Assembly (NCBI RefSeq): GCF_018446385.1
Contig: NC_056002.1
Coordinates: forward strand, 6,373,474 to 6,437,473
Source of the DNA: Zingiber officinale
Taxonomy: Eukaryota; Streptophyta; Magnoliopsida; Zingiberales; Zingiberaceae
Reading direction: 5' to 3'
DNA: 64,000 bases
Position numbers and translations under genes: made by a program. A model generated the notes under the pieces. That model did not search any database, was not told where the DNA came from, and worked only from the letters and a program-made list of their open reading frames with translations. This document shows positions 1-9,974 of the stretch, one piece after another; position 1 is the stretch's first letter, and each line of letters begins with the position of its first letter.

Positions 1-1440
1 CGCCGGTCTTCCGCCGGATTTATAGACGCCACTGCCTCGATTTTTAACGTGAGCTCGACGCGGATATTTATAGCCGGCACGGCCGATCTTTAACGACGAG
101 CTCGTCGGCGCGGATATTTATAGTCGGACGGCGCGATCTTTAACGACGGAGCTCGCCGGCACGGATATTTATAGCCGCGCGACTCGATCTTTAACGACGG
201 AGCTCGTCGGCGCGGATATTTATAGACGGCCTCTCGATCTTTAACGACGGAGCTCGCTCGGTCTTCCGTCAAGATTTATGACGCCGCCTGCCTCTCGATT
301 TTAACGTCGAGCTCGACGGCGCGGATATTTATAAGTTGGCTCGGCCTCGATCTTTAACGACGAGCTCGCTTGCGGATATTTATAGCCGCGGCGCTCGATC
401 TTTAACGACGGACTCGTCGGCGCGGATATTTATCCGTGGCGCGGCTCTCGATCTTTAAAGACGGAACTCGTCGGGCGCGGATATTTATAGCCGGCCGGCT
501 CTCGATCTTTAACGACGGAGCTCGCCGGTCTTCCGCTCGGATTTATAGACGCCTGCCTCGCTCGATTTTTAACGTCAAGCTCGACGCGCGGATATTTATA
601 GTACCAAGACGGCCTCGATCTTTAACAACGGAGCTCGTCGGCGCGGATATAGCCGGTCGGCCGGCTCTCGATCTTTAACGCCGGAGCTCGCCGGCGCGGA
701 TTTATAGACGCCGGCCCGCCTCGATTTTCGTTCAGCCGCCTGGGATATTTATAGTCGCCGGCCGACTCGATCTTTAACGACGGAGCTCGTCGGCGCGGAT
801 ATTTATAGGCGGTCGGCGCGCTCTCGATCTTTAACGACGGAGCTCGTCGGCGCGGATTTATAGCCGGTCGTCTCGATTTTTAACGCCGGAGCTCGACGGC
901 CGGATATTTATAGCCGCCTGCGGCCGATTTTAACGACGGAACTCACGGATATTTATAGTCGGGGCTTTGATCTTTAACGACGAGCTCACAACATGGATAT
1001 TTATAGCCGGCGGGCGCGCTCTCGATCTTTAACGACGAGCTCGCTTGCCTGATATTTATAGCCGGCCATGATATTTATAGCCTGCGACTCGATCTTTAAC
1101 GACGAGCTCGTCGGTCGCGGATTTATAGACGCTGGCTCGTCTCTCGATTTTTAACGCCGGAGCTCGACGGATATTTATAGCCGGCACGGCTCTCGATCTT
1201 TAACGACTGAGCTCGTCGGCGCGGATATTTATAGCCGGGCGGTCTCGATCTTTACGACGGAGCTCGCCGGTCTTCCGCCCGGATTTAGCCGGCTCTTCTC
1301 TCGATTTTAACGACGGAGCTCGTTGGCGCGGATATTTATAGCCGGCCGGCGCTGCTCGATCTTTAACGACGGAGCTCGCCGGCCCGGATATTTATAGACG
1401 GCCGCGGCTCTCGATCTTTAACGACGGAGCTCGTCGGCCT
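1..1440 (-). repeat. Tandem array, about 50-60 bp unit
   Basis: A degenerate unit recurs more than 20 times. It alternates a 'gatatttatag' block, a 'ctcgatctttaacgacg' block and a 'gagctcgtcggcgcgg' block, with unit lengths varying by small indels. The reverse complement of the unit (Tataaatatccg, gagctcc, gttaaagatcgag) matches the 64-bp unit at 42.1-43.0 kb in order. Open reading frames across it are by-products of the repeat and are not called as genes. The array begins before base 1. Confidence 0.9.
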
Positions 1441-1479
1441 TTTAAGCCTAATTTGACAACGCCACCGCCGAACCAGACA

Positions 1480-1975
1480 GGGTCTTGGATCGAGCCTTTG
1501 CTGCATAATATACCTCCCACCGAGCACTGGGCCTTCGCCGCCGAGCGCTGGTCTGAGCATAATTACCTCCCACGAGCGACACGGGCCTTCTGGTTTTATG
1601 CCGATGCAAGGATATTGCACGCCCGGCCGGGCCTTCGTCCTTGAGCATTTTGCTCGAATAATTTACCTCCGGCCGAACGGCTCGGGGCCTTCGCTTTCGA
1701 GCTAGGGGCTCAGCTAATATACTCCCGGCCGAGCGGCACGGGCCTTCCCATCGAGCTCTTGGCTCGGCTAATACACTCCCGGCCGAGCGGCACGGGGTCT
1801 TCCCATCGAGCTCTTGGCTCGGCTAATATACTCCCGGCCGAGCGGCACGGGGTCTTCCCATCGAGCTCGGGGCTCGACTAATATACTCCCGGCCGAGCGG
1901 CACGGGGTCTTCCCATCGAGCTCGGGGCTCGGCTAATATACTCCCGGCCGAGCGGCACGGGGCTTTTAGCTCGAG
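1480..1975 (-). repeat. Tandem array, 55-bp unit
   Basis: The block 'actcccggccgagcggcac' starts at 1721, 1775, 1830, 1885 and 1940, giving a period of 54-55 bp with near-identical units. More diverged units ('cctcccaccgagcac', 'cctccggccgaacgg') extend the array back to about 1480. Each unit also has a 'cttcccatcgagctc' block. It differs in sequence from the neighbouring array, so the element has two separate arrays side by side. Confidence 0.88.
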
Positions 1976-2159
1976 GAACTATAATAAATCTTACAACGGA
2001 AAAGGGATAACTGAAGAACTGACCTGCCGACCAGCGAGGGTTCTGACCCAATTTCTCGACTCCCGAATACCCGTGGAGTGATGAAGAATATATATACTTG
2101 TCGAAACTCATCATGGCTTCCTCGTCGGACCGATATCGGGGCAGGAGTTACTCCCACTT

Positions 2160-2352
2160 GAGTGCTAGTCGGACTCTTATTTTGCCCCCATTTCTAATGC
2201 TTCTCCGGTCGTTCCTCCTGGGCCGCTCAGATATCCGCTCAGCTTGAGCCTTCGGTTTCTGTTGCTCCACGAGCTTAGCTGCTCTTGCCTCAATTAGAGC
2301 ATCGAGTTTCTCCTGGGAGAGCGTCACGGTGAGGTCGCCCAGCTTCGTCCAT
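2160..2352 (-). pseudogene. gag N-terminal remnant
   Basis: The ATG at 2352-2350 (minus) opens MDEAGRPH. After a small frameshift the frame reads VTLSQEKLDALIEARAAK, then LVEQQKPKAQAER. This parallels the gag start of the intact element at 36888 (MDEAGRQHAVTLSTEELDAL). The frame is lost within about 200 bases, before any capsid or nucleocapsid part. It lies just inside the primer-binding site, as gag should. The copy cannot encode Gag. Confidence 0.7.
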
Positions 2353-2375
2353 CTATTCGGCTCGGATACAAGCGC

Positions 2376-2396
2376 GTTCCCACAGACGGCGCCAAT
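2376..2396 (-). other. Primer-binding site of minus-strand element
   Basis: On the minus strand 'tggcgccgtctgtgggaac' directly follows the LTR end, as at 36846 in the intact element. A TGGCGCC start is typical of sites complementary to a tRNA 3' end. The priming tRNA is not assigned. Confidence 0.75.
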
Positions 2397-2397
2397 T

Positions 2398-3041
2398 TGA
2401 TCCTGTCCGAACCAGGCTCAATGGACGCTGGGGATGTGGCGCTCCCTGCTGGATCCTCGAGTGCTCCGGCGAACCTGCAACAAAACCGAGCCAGAGGGGG
2501 GGTGTCCCGGCGACGGCCCTCCGACGCTCAAGTTAGGCGAAGGAATAAGAAAGTGGCTTAGAAAATGGAGACTTGTGTACCTCCGGTTGAAGAAATGGAG
2601 GCCTTATATAGACCTCTCGAAGGAGCTTGGGCACACCAATCGAAGCGATCACCTGCTTTCGACCATGCCTAGGTGTGGGCCTGTCAGAAGGGCATACATA
2701 AGACCATACTGCTACTGTATCAACCTTTCCGTGACGTGATGGTGGGGCCTTTAATAGTGTCATCTTGCGTACAGTCTAATCATCATGCCTTTGCTGACAT
2801 ATCATATCCCGAGCCGAGCGAATAGGCCGCTCGGCTAACCACTGTTCCCTCGCCACGATTCCGGCCGAGCGGACACCTCCGCTCGGCCATTCTGTCCTCG
2901 GCCGAGCAGACACCTCCGCTCAGCCATTCGGCTCCGGTTCTTCTGCTTTGGCGTTGGAAACCCAAACCTTTGGCTGGGTAATCTCTGGTTCTGCTCGAAC
3001 GGGACCCCATCTGTGGGTCCCCCATTCTTACCGCCGGATCA
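2398..3041 (-). repeat. LTR of minus-strand element, 644 bp
   Basis: On the minus strand it begins TGATCCGGCGGTAAGAA (3041) and ends GGACAGGATCA (2398). These are the same termini as the 779-bp LTRs at 36064 and 46277 (TGATCCGGTGGTAAGAG...GGACAGGATCA). A TATA-like CTATATAAGG lies at 2611-2602 on the minus strand. It is about 135 bp shorter than the intact-element LTR and clearly more diverged inside, so it belongs to a related but distinct subfamily. No convincing 5-bp target duplication can be tested, because the other end is off the window. Confidence 0.8.
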
Positions 3042-3231
3042 TCCGGCCAGTCAACATAGTGGCCAATTTTTTTTATTTACCCAAATGAGAACCCTAGTTT
3101 TAAAACTATCAAAAAAGAATACTAAAAATAGTGTTATTCCCTTCCTGTCACTACTGCCAACCTCTTAAATCCCCTCTCTTTCACTCGTTGTTTTCCAATA
3201 TATCCCTTCTCTCCATAATTAAAAAGAGTTT
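3042..3231. other. Flanking sequence outside the LTR, no gene seen
   Basis: AT-rich sequence with no coding signal that I can support. It separates the LTR from the minisatellite. Confidence 0.6.
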
Positions 3232-3430
3232 GATATTTTCTCATATCAGGTCTCACGTGGCTTTGATATTTTCTCACATAAGACTCAGCGTGGGCCTGAT
3301 ATGGTCCTATATCAATTTAAGTGTTGGTCTGATATTTTCTCATATCAGGTTCATCGTGGATCTGATATGGTCCAATATCAAGTCCAGTATAAGTCTAATA
3401 TTTTTTCATATCAGGCCCAACAGGAGATAC
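3232..3430 (+). repeat. 33-bp minisatellite with internal palindrome
   Basis: Units start at exactly 3232, 3265, 3298, 3331, 3364 and 3397, giving six copies with a strict 33-bp period. Each unit holds an imperfect palindrome of the form GATATTTTCTCATATC followed by a variable spacer. Because 33 is a multiple of three, a reading frame runs through it with an 11-residue repeat (LIFSHIRxxVG). Nothing else suggests a protein: there is no recognisable domain and no coding signal on either side. I treat the frame as incidental. Confidence 0.8.
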
Positions 3431-3439
3431 ATTAGAAAA

Positions 3440-5100
3440 TAGAGAGGAGATTTACGTGATTGATAAAAGGGATAGGAAAAAAATAATATTAATTCTAGTA
3501 CTCTCTTAAATAATTTACAAAATAAGATTTTTTTTTAAATAATTAAAGAAACCTGACCGTTACTTTTACATGAAAAAAAACCGTTCAACCTTAGCTTAGT
3601 ATTAAATATATATGTACATTTAAATTTATTTATTTAATTTAATAATTTATGCAATAGTATTTATTTACTTGACTTTGTGCAAAACAAATATGGATAACGT
3701 CTTACTTTTAAATTAGTAGACACGGCTTTTTATCTATATAGGTAGAATTTTAAAATTATAAAATATAGTTTTAAAATTATCACATCGTATACCCCTTCTT
3801 ATTTTATCCGTATCAATCAACTAATGTTTTTTTTTAGCAATCGGAATCAATTTCGCTTTATACCGAGATAATTAAATTTTAAGTAAATCAGTCAAATACT
3901 TTACTCTATGTTTTTAAAAAATAAATTTAGATAAAATTAATTGATGGATGAAAGATTGATATAAAGCTAATTCATATATATTTGATTATCTCTTCTGAAT
4001 ATATTCATATTCTCAAACAAAATTTGATGTTTGATATATTAGTTGATTTTGTTTCAAATTAATTGATGGACTAAATGACCTCAGATTGATATGAAATTAG
4101 TTCATATGTGTTCATCTATCTCGTCTGATTATATCCATGCTCTCGAATATCAATATGACTTAATATATTAATAGTAATGATTTTTTGAACATGAATATAT
4201 TTAAAAAATTTAATCCGTATTAAAAAAATTCCATTGATAGACCAAGCTGCATCAGATTAATATGAAACAAGATCCTATGTATTTGGCTAGTTCCTTTGAT
4301 TAAATTCATACTCTTAAATATTAATTTGACCGAATATATTAACAATAATGATTTTTTGAACACAAATTAAAATTTTCAAATATACTCGTGTTCAAAAAAA
4401 TCATTACTCTCAATAAATTTGGTCAAATTGACGTTTGATGACATAGATATAATCAGGAGAGGTAGTCAAACATATAGAAACTGCATTTATATCAATTTCA
4501 TGTCATTTGATTCATCAATCGATTTTGAACAAAATCAGCTAATGGATCAAACGATCTTGAATTGACATGAAACTAATTTCTATATATTCGTGTATCTTTT
4601 TTTATTATATTCTCTCGAACCTCAATTTGACTCGATATATTAATTGAGAGCAATAATTCGTTTAAACATAAAAATATTTAAAAATTTTAACCCGTATTCA
4701 AAAAATCTAGTTGATGGATCAAATAATTTTAGATTAATATAAAACTAGATCCTATGCTTTCGGCTCGATTTAGTTCTCCTGATTATTTTCTCAAATATCA
4801 ATTTGACCTAAAATATTAAGAGCAATGATTTTTTTAAATATAAATTAAAATTTTCATTTAACTAAAAGTTAAATTTAAAAATAATTATTCATCTAACACT
4901 GAACCTTTATCTTCTATTAACTTTTAACTTCTATTTCCAAACCCTCAATATTTTAACACCTCATTAATTTTCAAATAATCTCTATAAAAATCATTTTTAA
5001 TTTTTTTTAAAAAAAAAACTCTACCCAACACTCAGCCTAATTGCCTTTTAACAGTTGTTCACGCCATCTTAAAGCGTACTGAAGTGAATTACCACATGTA
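3440..5100. repeat. Diverged AT-rich repeat family, about 170-bp blocks
   Basis: From about 3930 to 4870 one block recurs: 'attgatgga', then 'ttagattgatatgaaa', 'ctatgtgtttggctatctc', 'ctgattatattcatactctc', 'aatatcaatttgac', 'atatatta' and 'caatgattttttgaac'. Forward copies begin near 3940, 4058, 4230, 4535 and 4705. One copy near 4390-4530 is inverted. Copies are strongly diverged. 3440-3930 and 4880-5100 are AT-rich with no feature that I can support. The repeat type is unknown. Confidence 0.6.
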
Positions 5101-5159
5101 ACTCATGAAAATTATTTAATGGGCGAGAATAATAAAGCCGACCGGCCCAGCGGTCCACT

Positions 5160-5337
5160 GTCAACCGGGTCAATTTTCTGGCTTATTTATATGACACGTC
5201 GAGTTATGAATATTAGGCCACTGGGAACGTGCTCTTTCTCACCGTTTCTTCCCCGCGGTTTAATGGTTCAAACTTCAACGGTCAACATTCAAATCAACGA
5301 CAGGCCTTTCTCTTTCAACGAGCCAAAATTATATAAA
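5160..5337 (+). promoter_or_regulatory. PUB gene promoter: TATA box and W-boxes
   Basis: TATATAAA lies at 5330-5337, about 105 bp before the start codon at 5443. W-box sequence TTGACC occurs on the minus strand at 5168-5173 and 5280-5285, and a shorter TTGAC core at 5160-5164. W-boxes bind WRKY factors, which is a known feature of many defence-induced plant genes, including U-box ligases. That this gene is induced this way is inference. Confidence 0.6.
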
Positions 5338-5442
5338 CACTCCATAATTACCTCCATTTCTCCCACTACTCTACTTAAATGTAGCCAATAATTCAATTCA
5401 ATTCAATTCCGATCCTCATTCATTGATAGATTTGGCTCGATC

Positions 5443-6759
5443 ATGGCCATGCCATGGAGGAGGAGGAGCCGCAAGCCCAAGGCCAAGCCGGCCGCCGATC
5501 TGCCGCCTTCGACGGTCCCGGAGATCGCCATCTCGCCGCACTTCCGGTGCCCGATATCACTTGAACTGATGAAAGATCCGGTGACGGCGTCCACCGGCAT
5601 CACCTACGACCGGCAGTCGATCGAGACGTGGCTCGAGCTGGGACACGCCACGTGCCCGGTCACCAAACAGGAGCTCCGCTCCGACGTGCTCCTCCCCAAC
5701 GTCGCCCTCACCAGGATGATTCAGTCCTGGTGCGAGGCACACAGCGCCCTCGGCGTGGAGCGCATCCCCACGCCGAAGGTCCCGCTCTCCGTGGCGCAGG
5801 CGGAGGAGATCCTCTCTGGGCTCGCCGACGCCGGCTGCAGGCGCGACGCCGGGAGGTGCGGAGAGCTGGCGAGGAGGGTGAGGGCCCTCGCGCGGGAGAG
5901 CGAGCGGAGCCGGCGGTGCCTCGAGACCAGCGGCGCGGGAAGGGCTTTGGCGGCAACTTTTTCGGCGTTTTCGGCGGAGTATTTTGAATTCCCAGAGCTT
6001 TTGGAGGGAGTGTTAGCGGCAATGGCGGCGGTGGGCGCGGCGGCGGTGGACGCGGAGGCGGCTTCGTTTCTCGCGGCGCCGGAGTCCTTGAACGTCCTCG
6101 TGGAGATGCTGAGGCACGGCAGCCTGGCCGCGCGCTTCAATGCGGCGGTCGCGGTGAAGTCTCTGCTGGCCGCGTCGAGCAGGGCGACTTCGGAACTGGT
6201 GTCGGCGACCGAGGGGATGGTGGAGGCGCTGGCAAAACTCGTGCGGGAGCCGATCTCGCAGCAGGCGATGAAGGCGGCGCTGGCGGCGATCTACTACATG
6301 GTGAGCGAGGACGAGAGGGCGGCGGAGATGGCGGTGGAGCAGGGAATAGTGCCGGCGCTGGTGGAGTTGCTGGCCGAGCCGGAGAGGGCGATGTGCGAGA
6401 AGGCGCTCGCCGTGCTGGACGGGTTGCTGTGCTGCGAGCGAGGCAGGGAGGCGGCGTGCGGGCACGCGCTGGCGGTGCCGGCCCTAGTTAAGAGGATGTT
6501 CCGGGTGTCGGAGGCGGCGACGGAGCTGGCGGTGTCGGCGCTGTGGAAACTGTGCGGGGATTGCCGGAGGTGCTCGAGGGAGGCGCTGCAAGTGGGGGCG
6601 TTCCAGAAGCTGCTGCTGCTGCTGCAGATCGGGTGCGGCGAGAAGACAAAGGAGAGAGCAACGGAGCTGCTCAAATCGCTAAGTGGGCATTGTTCAGGGA
6701 AACAGCATATCGACTGTGTTGATACCGTGGATTTTAAGGGAGTTATCAAACACGTCTAA
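5443..6759 (+). CDS. PUB21: U-box/ARM-repeat E3 ubiquitin ligase, PUB21-like
   Basis: An intronless gene of 438 residues. The U-box (about residues 32-106) has the family signature: HFRCPISLELMKDPVTAST, then GITYDR, a TCPVTKQ turn and a LPNVALTRMIQSW tail. It recruits an E2 enzyme and gives E3 ligase activity. Residues about 185-425 are leucine- and alanine-rich armadillo repeats, which bind substrates. The C-terminal CVDTVDFKG resembles the end of Arabidopsis PUB20/PUB21. A short basic N-terminus (PWRRRSRKPKAK) precedes the U-box. The first ATG of the frame fits the TATA box at 5330. A second ATG two codons later is equally usable. Third codon positions are very GC-rich, unlike the flanks. 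The full length and all core residues are present. Assignment to PUB20/21 rather than PUB22-24 rests on the C-terminus and is moderately sure. Confidence 0.93.
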   Translation: MAMPWRRRSRKPKAKPAADLPPSTVPEIAISPHFRCPISLELMKDPVTASTGITYDRQSIETWLELGHATCPVTKQELRSDVLLPNVALTRMIQSWCEAHSALGVERIPTPKVPLSVAQAEEILSGLADAGCRRDAGRCGELARRVRALARESERSRRCLETSGAGRALAATFSAFSAEYFEFPELLEGVLAAMAAVGAAAVDAEAASFLAAPESLNVLVEMLRHGSLAARFNAAVAVKSLLAASSRATSELVSATEGMVEALAKLVREPISQQAMKAALAAIYYMVSEDERAAEMAVEQGIVPALVELLAEPERAMCEKALAVLDGLLCCERGREAACGHALAVPALVKRMFRVSEAATELAVSALWKLCGDCRRCSREALQVGAFQKLLLLLQIGCGEKTKERATELLKSLSGHCSGKQHIDCVDTVDFKGVIKHV

Positions 6760-6960
6760 TCATATCACTAAGATGTTCTTACAAAAATCTTTTAAAAGAT
6801 AATTATTATATAGGTTAAAATCCTCTCAATTCAATAGTATGTTAGCTCCATGGATGGATACAGATACAGATGGTATTCACATAAATATTTATTATAATAG
6901 ATTTTAAAATTAATTTTCAACGTATATAAATATATTTTATTGAATATCGGATCTCTACTA
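6760..6960. other. 3' flank of the PUB gene
   Basis: AT-rich sequence that should contain the 3' untranslated region. I could not pick a polyadenylation site with confidence. Confidence 0.5.
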
Positions 6961-6966
6961 ATATGG

Positions 6967-7860
6967 TGTTAGGATCGAAGTTAAAAAGATTAGTTGATGT
7001 GAGACTAACAGGGTCACATGACTCGACCGAATAGTCCAATCGATCAAATATTTTGTCTCATAGAATCTCAAGTCATCTCAATTCAATTCAGAACCTAGTC
7101 TAATTGATCGGATCTTTTATCCAATCAGATTCCCAGTCCTCCCGGCTCGATGAAATCTCGAGTCATCTCAGTTCAATTCAGAACTGAGTCCTCTTGATCT
7201 GATGAATATACTAAATGTACAGCTCGACCAGACTTCTTATCCGAGCGGATAAGGACTCTGAATCCTTAAGATGGTCAACATTCCTTAGTCGACTTAATCT
7301 CGTCCGAGAATGAGGCCCGATCAGACGTTAAAGGGGATTCGACTGATCTACCACCAGAGCGTATTAATAATCTATTAGCCCAACGACCTAATATTCCTTT
7401 TTGACATTTTGTGTAATTGTTGTCCGAAAATCAAAGGAATATTCTCTATACAATTTGTACGGTGGGAGGTTCTAGCATACAAAGCACAAAAATGATGAAT
7501 CTATTTTAGAAAAATTGTCATAATGTTAAAATAGTTGGCCCTTTTTTGAAAAGGTGTTGATGTATGTGCACAAAAGAAAACCAATACTTACTATATAAGG
7601 AGTCTTTTTCTAAAAACACATGCACTCAAGGTTAAGCATTGGTAGTTCGCTACTCATTTATATTATATATCGCATTTCATGTTCTCCCTACCTCTTGCCC
7701 TAATTTGAGGGTTGGAGAGACCACTCTCTAGCCCGATTGCTAATGTTTTATTTCCTCTACGTTCATTTTTGATACACAGGACCGTTCAATGCACCTTTCT
7801 CTAGTTCGAGTCTTCACACTCAATATCAAAACCACCTAATCAATGCATTATCTGTCTCAC
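6967..7860 (+). mobile_element. LTR-like retrotransposon remnant
   Basis: The stretch starts with TGTTAGGATCGAAG, a common plant LTR start. It contains an internally repeated block ('ctcaagtcatctcaattcaattcagaac' near 7068 and 7151, with small changes) and has a TATATAAGG signal near 7594 followed by an R-like region. No protein-coding part and no convincing target duplication were found, so the ends are approximate. It could be a decayed solo LTR. Confidence 0.4.
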
Positions 7861-9974
7861 TTTCAGATTAAAAATATCTTTTGTATAAAGGACATTAAGT
7901 TAGAATAAATACTTCAGTGATTTACCTCCTTTTAAAATATCTAGAGCCGAACGATTCGAATGTTTTATGGTTTTTTTTTTAAACAATTTGAACCGTCTGG
8001 AAGCAAAAGGATGCAAAACAGGCGATCGATTATTTTCAATAGGCCGGCTCACACGCATGCATGGATTTCTTCTATGAAACAAGTCCATGCAGATTTGACG
8101 TTGAACACGTGACGGTTGACTGTAGGAATTGCAAGCTCCCAATAACTACTTGGGCGGTTGGGAACTTGAAAGGGATCGATCAATCGATCGATCGGAACGA
8201 AGACGAAAATGTCAAGTGATTAAATCGTAGAGGTAAAATGTGTTTTGTGTCTGTTTTATTAATTTCGCAAATAATATTTTTCATTGTATTGTATGAAATA
8301 ATTTTTTAAAACGCGTAGGGTAAGGATCTGCTTGCTTCAGTGGATAATTTGACGGGGCTGGCCGGGCAGACTGGTAGAGTTAGACAGTTCGGACAGGGCA
8401 GCTCGGTCGAACAGGTTCTAAGATTAGGCGAGCGAGCTAATTCGGCTATTTGGTTGGTGCATGCGATTGCGAGCAAGCTAAACAAAGCTGGTTCGTAGTT
8501 CTTAGTCGAGTTGGGTGGATCAATGTGTCAGATGGTCGAGTCACTTTAAGTAGATTGACTAGATAAAGTAATTAATAGCAATTCGATTGGTTGGGTTGGT
8601 TCGACCCGCTAAACTAGTTGGACATATTGAGGGCTAAAAGAGGTAAGCCATTTATCCATCTATTTTTATATTTTCTAAAATTAAATAAATAAATAAATAA
8701 ATAAATAAAGGAAGAGGAATTTTTAGATAAGGGGGGCGAAGAAAAGTATATTAATGAGAATAGGGCAATGAAAATAATAATAATTATTGGTCAAAATATT
8801 TATTTATTGACTATAAGTCTATAATTATACATTGCAAATTGCTAAGAAAGTTGGTCATCGAAACCCTAAATCGTGCAAGAAACCAAAACAACAAAAAACA
8901 AATGAGTGGTCTCCCGATACGGAGTTGGATCATTTAGTTACTGGCACATCAAGGGACGTCACTGTGGATTGGACATGAGTTAAATCAGCTGCATTCAACC
9001 TCTCACTCCAGCTAGAGGCTAGAGCTCACTAATAGAAATTCCACAGTCGTCGTCCGGCGTTGAACGACGACTTCCACTCATGGACTTGGGCTCCGCGGGG
9101 CGGACTCAAGTTATTTAATTTGGACAAAAATCAAGAGCATTTTTTTTCTAAATTACCACGTCAGCCATACTTTAAATTTTTTATATCAAAAAAAAAACAT
9201 CTCACTCCATCACACAATCGTCCTTAAATATACTGTCCAAACTCCTGATAAAGTCAGTCAAAAATACTCTTTCAAATGAAGGTTAGAGCAGTTTACATGC
9301 GTTCGGAGAATACTGAATAGTGTATTATATCATTTTCACGATCACAAAATAAAATAAAAATTGACGCTCCAGTAATTTGTACCCATTTAATTTCTCTATA
9401 ATTATCTTGTGCGTCGTGTTTGACTAAAACTAGCATTATGGTATCCGTGCAAGAACTGTCACCCAGTATCTGGGCTAATCTATCTAAACAGACGTCGGCG
9501 TTGATTTGACAAGTCAGGAACGATATCGACACGAGACTGACTCATGCGGTGGCTCGATCGATACGTTTTATGCCTCCGCGACTTGGATTTTTTTTTTTTT
9601 TAATGCATCCAATCCAATGCGTCTACGTTGGCACTCACTTTCTTGCTTGTGAATGGATCGTGTACGCCTTGAGCACCGGAGGACTTGTGAAAAAGATTCG
9701 GCTGTCAATTATATGGATGACAACACAAACCTAGATTGGCAAGATATATATGTTCAATAAATTTGTCTAGTCAGAAAATCTGGCTGTTAATTATAATATA
9801 TATATATATAATTAAAATATAAAGATAATATTATTAAAATATCTTTAATAATAACTTACAAAATGTATCTTGATTGTCAGATTCTAATCCTTTAGTATTG
9901 CCCATATATGTTATGAAAATTTGAATAGTTGCTTAAAAATCTTGAAATATATTGAGAATTGTGAAAGGCTGACC
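7861..9974. other. Intergenic sequence, no gene seen
   Basis: There is no frame here with a recognisable domain. It contains an (AAAT)n tract at about 8683-8708 and a poly-T run near 9589. A dinucleotide AT run lies near 9797. The short open frames, such as 9293-9532 on the minus strand, match nothing I know. Confidence 0.6.

Larger units (their letters stand above)
1..3041 (-). mobile_element. Non-autonomous Ty3/gypsy (Tat-like) element, partial
   Basis: Read on the minus strand this runs LTR (3041 to 2398), primer-binding site, a damaged gag start, a 55-bp tandem array and a second tandem array that continues past the window edge. The LTR termini, the primer-binding site and the array are recognisable relatives of those in the element at 36064-47054. 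No pol motif is visible in this part, so the copy looks like a non-autonomous derivative. Its other LTR must lie outside the window. That it is a derivative of the same lineage is inferred from shared short blocks, not from a computed alignment. Confidence 0.75.

Noticed and set aside
1-1440. CRISPR-like regular repeats
   Set aside because: The repeats are contiguous degenerate tandem units with no unique spacers, in a plant retroelement.
1363-2157. Several open frames of 60-85 codons within the first 2.2 kb
   Set aside because: All run across tandem repeats or LTR-element sequence and show no domain.
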